Below are positions 58,401-64,000 of a stretch of 64,000 nt of DNA, piece after piece. The DNA comes from Heterohyrax brucei (lineage: Eukaryota; Chordata; Mammalia; Hyracoidea; Procaviidae): positions 52,078,333 to 52,142,332 of the forward strand of contig CM053141.1 of NCBI GenBank assembly GCA_028571685.1. The letters run 5' to 3'. The position numbers and the translations under genes are program-made. The number at the start of each line of letters is the position of its first letter. The first letter of the stretch is position 1. The notes beneath the pieces are model-generated. The model was not told where the DNA came from, ran no database searches, and saw nothing but the letters and a program-made list of their open reading frames with translations.

Positions 58401-59388
58401 TTAGTGATTTTGTTCTTCTAAGCCAAGAGAGTCTTTCAGTATTTCTTGTAGCTTTGATTTGGTTCCTTCAAAGTCTCTGAATTTTCTGAATTTCTGTTTA
58501 TCTGGGAATGTCAATTTCTGTTTATCTGGGAATGTCTTAATTTCATTTTCATATTTGAAAGATAGTTTTGCAGGATATATAATTCTTGGTTGGAAGTTCT
58601 TCTCCTTCAAGGCTTTGAATGTGTCATGTCACTGTCTCTGTGCCAGCATGGTTTCTGCTGAGAAATCTGAAGAGAGCCTACAGGGTTTCCCTCTGAATGT
58701 TAGCTTTGCTTTGAGTCTTGCTGCCTTTAGGAGTTGCTGCTTATGTTTCATTTTGTTGAGCTTGATTATAATAATGTCTTGGAGTATTTCTTTTGAGATC
58801 TGTATTGGGTGGCATACGATATGCATCTGAAATGTCTGTATTCTCTTCCTTCATGATTTCTGGGAAGTTTTCTTTCAGCAGCTCAGCAACAATACTCTCT
58901 GTGTTCTCAGATGTCTCACCCTGTTCAGGGACTCCAATTAATCGAAGGTTGTTCCTCTTAATAGAGTCCCACATGCTTCTTAATGTTTCTTCATTTTTCT
59001 TGTTTCTTTTTTTCTGATTTCTGCTCATAGACGCTGGCCTCAGTAGCTCTGTCTTCCAAGTCAGAATTCTTTTTTCCATTTATTCCATTCTGTTTTCTTG
59101 ACTTTGCATGAAAGTTTCTATGTCTTTGATTTTCTTCTTGATCTGCTGGATTTCAGAGTACTGGTGTTCCATCAGATCGAACATCTTGCTTAATTTTTCA
59201 TTTTGTTCTGCTGCATTTTGTATAAGGTCTAGAAGGGCTCTGTATATAATCGTTTTGTATTCACTTTCTGATGCTTTCATAAAAGTTTCTTCATCTGGAA
59301 AACTCCTTGGTTGCTTTGCTTGGGAGCCTTCTGAAGCTATGGCTGATTTCTTGTATGCCACAAGTGTCTGTTGCTTTTTGGGACCCAT
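58401..59388 (-). pseudogene. L1 ORF1 split by a stop that is followed by ATG
   Basis: It starts with ATG at 59,388 (MGPKKQQTLVAYKKSAIASE). The 102-codon first frame holds the coiled-coil region and stops at TAA (59,080-59,082). ATG follows at once (59,077-59,079) in the same frame and opens a 112-codon second frame, which contains the RRM start NLRLIGVPEQGETSENTES. The C-terminal domain (FQPRIIYPAKLSFKYENEIK) lies in a further frame. An 8-residue in-frame repeat (TFPDKQKL, TFPDKQKF) lies near 58,489-58,536. Confidence 0.93.
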
Positions 59389-60379
59389 GTGAGTATGTAG
59401 AGCTGGAAGAGGTACTGTGAGGATGGACTGCAGATGTTTCTCTAGGCTGTCTTCAAATGTAAAGCAAAAGGTATCTGAACCAATTCACAGGTCAGTTAGG
59501 TTTTCAGGTGTAGAGGTCCCACTTCTCAGCTGGCAAAGTAAGTGCCACTATATCCAAACCCAGATGATAACAAACTAGTTCAGAATACAGCAATGCTACT
59601 GCCCTGTTAGCCTCTGCTGGCAGGGCCGATGACACTGTGTAGAGTACTGCTTTTCTGATGGAAAAGTGCTGTCCTGTGGGAAGGCTCTGGCTCTCAAGCT
59701 AAGAATTAGGTCCAGCTGTGGCCACCGTATCCAAGATGGCGTCCTCCACGCAGGCAGCAGATACAGGGGCTAAAGATGCCGAGAGGTAGTGATTCCTCTG
59801 ATTCTGTTGCAGAACCCCCAAAGCAGGTGGCACTGGGTAAATTACTGCTTTTCTGCTGGAGAAGCACTGTCCTGTTTGCAGGCGCTGGCTCCCAGGCTAA
59901 GACTGAGGTCCCACTAGAATCTCCGTATCCAACATGGTGTCCTGCACACTGGCTGCGAAACTCCGTACAAACTCCGCTGAGGCAGATAGAAAACGAAAGG
60001 CTCAAAGTGTAACAGAGTCCTAAGCCTGGCTCTCAAAATATGGGAATTTCGCCTGCCTGTCCCCCCAGCAGCGTGTCTGAGTCTAGCCGCTAGGCAAGAC
60101 CCTGCTCCGCCTGCCAGCCAAGACAGAGGAAAAAAAAAAAGTTAAAATGGTGCGTTTACCTTCAGTCCGTGAGAGCCAGGGCTAGCCAGGCATGGGAGTT
60201 AGCGAAAGAGAGGAGGTTTTTCGGTCAGTGGTATGAAGTCCAAAGTAGCAGCCCTGTGTCGTGTCCTGGGGCTGATTAAGGTGACCAGAAGGCTCCATTT
60301 GATTATCAATTCAGGTCTTGGTTTCCAGAGGGATATAAGGAGATGTGTGCTTAGTCTGCCATCTTGAGTCCGCCCCCCC
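59389..60379 (-). promoter_or_regulatory. L1 5' UTR / internal promoter
   Basis: Contains the intact YY1-type core CAAGATGGC (60,358-60,366, minus) and further AAGATGG words (59,733-59,742), plus CpG-containing, GC-rich blocks. By analogy with other L1s it served as the internal promoter. Present activity is unknown. Confidence 0.75.
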
Positions 60380-62066
60380 GAATGTCAATTTCATTTTCGT
60401 ATTTGAAGAATAGTTTTGTAGATATCTAATTATTGGTCGACGTCCTTGTCCTTGAAGGCTTTGAATGTGTCATGTTACTGTCTCTGTGCCAGCATTGTCT
60501 CTGCTGAGAAATCTGATGAAAGCCTGTGGGGTTTCCCTCTGAATGTTAGCTTTGCTTTGAGTCTTGCTGGCTTTAAGAATTTCTGCTTATGTTTAATTTT
60601 GTTAAGCTTGATTATAATATGTTTTGGAGTCTTTCTTATGAAATCTATATTGAGTGGCATTTGATGTGCATCTTAGATAGCTGCATTCTCTTCTTTCATG
60701 ATTTCTGGGAAGTTTTGTGTCAGCAGCTCAGTAACAATACTCTCTGTATTCTCAGATGTCTCTCTCTCTTCAGGAACTCCAGTTAATCATAGATTATTCC
60801 TCTTAATAGAGTTCTACATGCTTAATGCTTCTTCATTTTTCTTGTTTCTTTTTTCTGATTTCTCCTCATAGACGTTGGAGTCAGTAGCTGTGTCTTCCAA
60901 ATAAGTCTCTTTTCCATTTGTTCCATTCTGTTTTCTTGGCTTTGAATGGAAGTTTCTATGTCTTTGATTTTCTTCTTGATCTGTTGGATTTCAAAATACT
61001 GATGTTCCATCAGCTTGAATAGCTTGCTTAATTTTTCATTTTGCTCTGCTGCATTTTGTATAATTCTAAGAGAGCTCTATATGTGATCCTTTTGTATTTG
61101 CCTTCTGATAGTTTCAGAAAAGCTTCTTTATCTAGGAAGTTCTTTAGTTGTTTCTTTTGGGGGCCTTCTGAAGCCATGGGTGATTTCCTGGTTACTGTTT
61201 TGTTGCTTTTGTGGCATCATGTGAGTCAGTAGAGGCTGGCAATGATGCTTTGAGGATGGACCATAGTTGTTTCTCTAGGCCATCTGGAAATGAGAGGTAA
61301 AAAATGTCTGACAAGTTCCAAAGTCGGTGAAGTCTTCGGGGGTATAGGTCCCTGTTCCCAGCTGGCAAAGTAACCACCTCTACATCGAACCTCAGATGTT
61401 ATAAACTAGCTCAAAATACCGAAAGACTACTGCCTTTCTGGCCTATGCTGTCAGGCCCCTACTGTAGGTGACACTGTGTAGAATACTACTTTTCGGCTGG
61501 AAAAGTGCTCTCCTCCAGGCAGGTGTCGTCTCCCAGTCCAGGAATTAGGTCCAGCTGAGGCTCCTGTATGGGTATGTCCACCTTCCAGTGGATCAAGATG
61601 GCGTCCCACATAAGCTCGCCACCGTCTCAGTACTGGCTACTATATGGTGGAGGCAGAAAGAGAGGCAAAATATGCCAAGATGCACAGAGTCCAAAGCCAG
61701 GCTTTCAAAATATGTCAATTTGCTTGCTGATTCCACCAGCTAGTCAAGTCCCAGCTCTGCCCGCTGGCTAAGACAGAGAAGAAGAAATTAAAATGGTGAG
61801 TTACCTTCTGTCCATGCAAGCCCACGCTTGATGAGAGTGTGGTCACTGAAAGAGAGGAAGTTTTGGGTTCAGTGATGCAAAGTCACCATGAGTCAGATCC
61901 GACTCGACGGCACTTGGCTTTTGGCTGGGGTGAAGTCCAAGTTAACAGCCCTATGCCATGTCCTAGAGCTCACTAGGTGTCCAGAAGGCTCTGTTTAATT
62001 ATCAGTTCAGATCTTGGTTTCCAGAGGGATTTTGGGAGACGTGTGTTTAGTCTGCCATCTTCTCTC
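60380..62066 (-). mobile_element. L1 5' part (5' UTR and ORF1) flanking the full-length L1
   Basis: An older or more diverged L1 piece in the same orientation, from its 5' end (AGAAGATGGCAGAC near 62,050) to the ORF1 C-terminus, where it stops at 60,380. ORF1 frames include LKAKLTFRGKPHRLSSDFSA and the coiled coil EHQYFEIQQIKKKIKDIETS. At the place where both full-length L1s have TAA it keeps CAA (60,918-60,920). A 45-bp SINE-tail micro-insertion lies in its 5' UTR. Confidence 0.9.
61877..61937 (+). mobile_element. 45-bp SINE-tail micro-insertion in an L1 5' UTR
   Basis: The insert at 61,885-61,929 begins ACCATGAGTCAGATCCGACT and ends CACTTGGCTTTTGGCTGGG. The empty site is visible in the two other L1 copies, which read TTCAGTGGTATGAAGTCC. 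The flanks GCAAAGTC (61,877) and GTGAAGTC (61,930) are the diverged duplication of that site. Confidence 0.75.
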
Positions 62067-62071
62067 TGCCT

Positions 62072-62126
62072 CCAACTACAGTTTATGTATGCATTGAGTG
62101 AACCAACTACAGTTTATGTATGCATT
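62072..62126. repeat. 31-bp-offset tandem duplication beside an L1 5' end
   Basis: A 24-base word starting CCAACTACAGTTTATG occurs at 62,072-62,095 and again at 62,103-62,126, separated by GAGTGAA. It begins directly at the 5' end of the L1 piece. Confidence 0.9.
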
Positions 62127-62218
62127 TCTATACTGAGGGAATAGTTAGGAGGAGATTTCCATGTTCTTATTATGCACAGCCTGTCAGTGGATGTCTTAGT
62201 ATGACTTGTGTGCTTGTA

Positions 62219-62412
62219 AGGAGCCAGGTGGTGCAGTGGTTAAGAGCTCAACTGCTCACCCAAAGGTTGGCAATTCTGACCTACCACCTACTCCGTGGAG
62301 GAAAGAGGGAGCCATCAGCTTCTTTAAAGAGGACAACTTGGAAAGCCCATGGGGCAGGTTTACTGGGTCCTGTAAGCTTGCTCCGAGTTGCAGGCTGTTT
62401 GACAACATTGGG
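62219..62412 (+). mobile_element. AfroSINE, long variant
   Basis: AGGAGCCAGGTGGTGCAGTGG, CTCACCCAAAGGTTGGC, the long-subtype middle (CAGCTTCTTTAAAGAGG), GCCCATGGGGCAGG and the tail GAGTTGCAGGCTGTTTGACAAC. Confidence 0.88.
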
Positions 62413-62857
62413 TTATACACTTCTGGTAGATTTTTCTCTGGTGTAAATTTTACAATGTCTCCTTTCTGGATTAAGATGGGGTGTATGGTTAACAGTTGCT
62501 CCTTAGAATGGTTCTATTAGTTTATTCTCCAGACAGAAATGTATGCAAGTCACCATTTCTCACAGTTTGTGTATAATGTTGTGTTTTTAAATTTATATCA
62601 ATATTATTGTGCTGTATCATCCCATTGTTATTTAAGTTTGCATAAAATGATTAGTGAGTTGGAGCACTTTTATGTTAAACAAAATTTTGTAATGTTCTTG
62701 TGTGAATTTTAATGTACTGTTTTTGCCATGTATTTTATTGTATTTTTAATACTTTCCATAACGATTTTTAGGAGTTCCCTATAGGTATATATTAGAAAGT
62801 TGATCTTATGAGATGCAAAACTTCTTATATAGATTTGAATTTTCACTTCGGTTATAC
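62413..62857. other. unique DNA, no gene seen
   Basis: AT-rich, nothing recognised. Confidence 0.5.
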
Positions 62858-62912
62858 GTAACTTAGTGGTTAAGACTGTGGACTGCTAACCAAAAAGTCG
62901 GTAGTTTAAATT
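62858..62912 (+). mobile_element. AfroSINE head fragment
   Basis: ACTTAGTGGTTAAGACTG, GGACTGCTAACCAAAAAGTCGG and TAGTTTAAATTC form the tRNA-like head only. Confidence 0.7.
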
Positions 62913-63127
62913 CTTTAATTTTTCTCCCGTTGTGTACGACTGTACCTGGGCTCTTTAATTGTATACTGCTTGTGATGACTAATGTCAGAAGCAAATCTAC
63001 TTAATAATTTTAGTGGTTATGATTGCGTTTTTAGAGCGGAGAAGTTTTGGTTTGAATCCAGGCTTTTCATGACCTTGAGTAATTGTCTTTCTAAGTTTAA
63101 ATTTTAGTAATAACTTCCTGTAAAAGT

Positions 63128-63128
<1 letters not shown>

Positions 63129-63193
<65 letters not shown>

Positions 63194-63200
63194 ACACACA
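63129..63200. repeat. (CA)n microsatellite
   Basis: About 36 CA units with one interruption (ATA near 63,189). Open frames through it are artefacts. Confidence 0.97.
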
Positions 63201-64000
63201 TCAGTAACATAATGCTTGGCACTATAAATTCAAATAGGGAGAGTAAGAATGAGGAGGAGGAAAAAGGTGGAGCAATAGGATGAGTACAGGAAATTTTCCT
63301 TGTGTTTTCACATTGCTTTGTTTAAATAAAACTAGTTATTCTGAGCATTCAGATTTTAGTAGTCCATTAGGATGCTACCAAACAGTGATTGATTTTGACA
63401 GTTTTCATGTACTGGTGCATATATATCTTGCTTACTCAAAGGTTCTATAATTTACACAAAAATCTATATAGCCACTTTTTTATCGGCAAGTCTTGTCTGA
63501 GTGTCAGATTTGTGTATATTTATGTGCTTCATTAAATCAGTGTGTTCTTTGTAAAAAGATGTAAAATCTTTTTACGCACATTTGTATTGATTTACTAGAT
63601 CAGACATTTGTCAGACATGCATCAGTGTAAATTGTTTATGTGTACATACCATAAGCATAGTTTTTCAGAAAGCAACCATAATTCATCTTTCAGTGAATAT
63701 AAATGCATGATCAGTCAGTAGTTTACCTCTCCAGGCCCAAGTCTTGTAGGAAAGAAACTTTTCAGTGATACGTGGAAATTGCAGTTGTTAATCATTTGAT
63801 TTTTTTTCGAAGTGCTTGTGCATTTTGTAGATGTTTTAAATTTAGATTTTTCTCATACTCATTTCAAGAACTGAATGGACTTGACAGCAACTACGAATAT
63901 GTGATCTTTTTCTTAAGAGCAATATGACAAATTACAAAGGTTTTATTAAATTTATGAAGGATTGATTAAAATCCTTGTCATTAAAAGTAATGTTTACAAA
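63201..64000. other. unique AT-rich DNA, no gene seen
   Basis: No recognised repeat or coding signal up to the window end. Confidence 0.55.

Larger units (their letters stand above)
53279..60379 (-). mobile_element. full-length L1 LINE
   Basis: A complete L1 of about 7.1 kb in reverse. The 5' end carries CAAGATGGC near 60,358-60,366. It has a 5' UTR, a split ORF1, a broken ORF2, a 3' UTR, and a short A-rich tail (T-rich at 53,279-53,290). Unlike the plus-strand L1, I find no target duplication. Both flanks are pieces of another L1 in the same orientation. Confidence 0.93.

Noticed and set aside
62997-63197. 66-codon minus-strand frame rich in Cys-Val
   Set aside because: Translation of the (CA)n microsatellite.
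1-64000. CRISPR arrays, bacterial operons, plasmid or phage modules
   Set aside because: None of the periodic repeats, gene-dense layout or ribosome-binding sites is present; all repeats are explained by mammalian elements or microsatellites.

Overview
This window is nuclear DNA from a placental mammal, most likely an afrotherian such as an elephant or close relative. The evidence is about two dozen tRNA-derived AfroSINE copies, whose 3' ends share the GAGTCGGAATCGACTC-type tail with an RTE (BovB-like) LINE, plus L1 elements and 3' UTR families of the kind typical of that clade. No bacterial, plasmid or viral gene organisation is present. I found no intact host protein gene, no convincing spliced exon, no rRNA or tRNA gene and no CRISPR array. 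The unique sequence is AT-rich and looks intergenic or intronic.

Layout. 1-9.2 kb: unique DNA with scattered AfroSINEs, old L1 3' ends, a MIR-like remnant and a long (TG)n. 9.2-10.7 kb: a 5'-truncated young L1 (minus) that keeps an open C-terminal ORF2. 10.8-16.1 kb: paired and nested AfroSINEs, then mostly unique DNA. 16.1-18.3 kb: an older L1 (minus). 18.6-21.2 kb: a decayed coding-like stretch broken by a MaLR-like solo LTR and an AfroSINE with a perfect 12-bp target duplication. 21.4-24.1 kb: RTE, L1 and L2 pieces. 24,348-31,484: a full-length L1 on the plus strand with a perfect 13-bp target-site duplication. 32.2-36.1 kb: a long RTE LINE (minus) that took two separate L1 insertions. 36-51 kb: SINEs, a second solo LTR, an old L1 3' end, a 175-bp tandem duplication, RTE pieces and unique DNA. 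51.3 kb: an isolated L1 5' UTR block. 52.2-62.1 kb: a minus-strand L1 complex in which a full-length L1 (53,279-60,379) sits between the 3' part and the 5' part of another L1. 62.1-64 kb: SINE pieces, (CA)n and unique DNA.

How the parts relate. The mobile elements form two parasitic systems. L1 supplies its own ORF1 and ORF2, and every copy here is broken. RTE is autonomous, and its 3' end is shared by the AfroSINEs, which are therefore probably mobilised by RTE. The most unusual observations are: (1) three tiny insertions (24, 33 and 45 bp) that are nested 5' truncations of one SINE tail, each flanked by a target-site duplication; (2) a premature TAA at the same ORF1 codon in both full-length L1s, immediately followed by an in-frame ATG, where the flanking older copy still has CAA; and (3) the composite L1 locus at 52-62 kb, whose junctions lack a target duplication and share a short microhomology.

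Boundaries of old repeats are estimates made by eye. Family names such as AfroSINE, RTE, MaLR and L2 come from recognising known sequence patterns, not from a database search.
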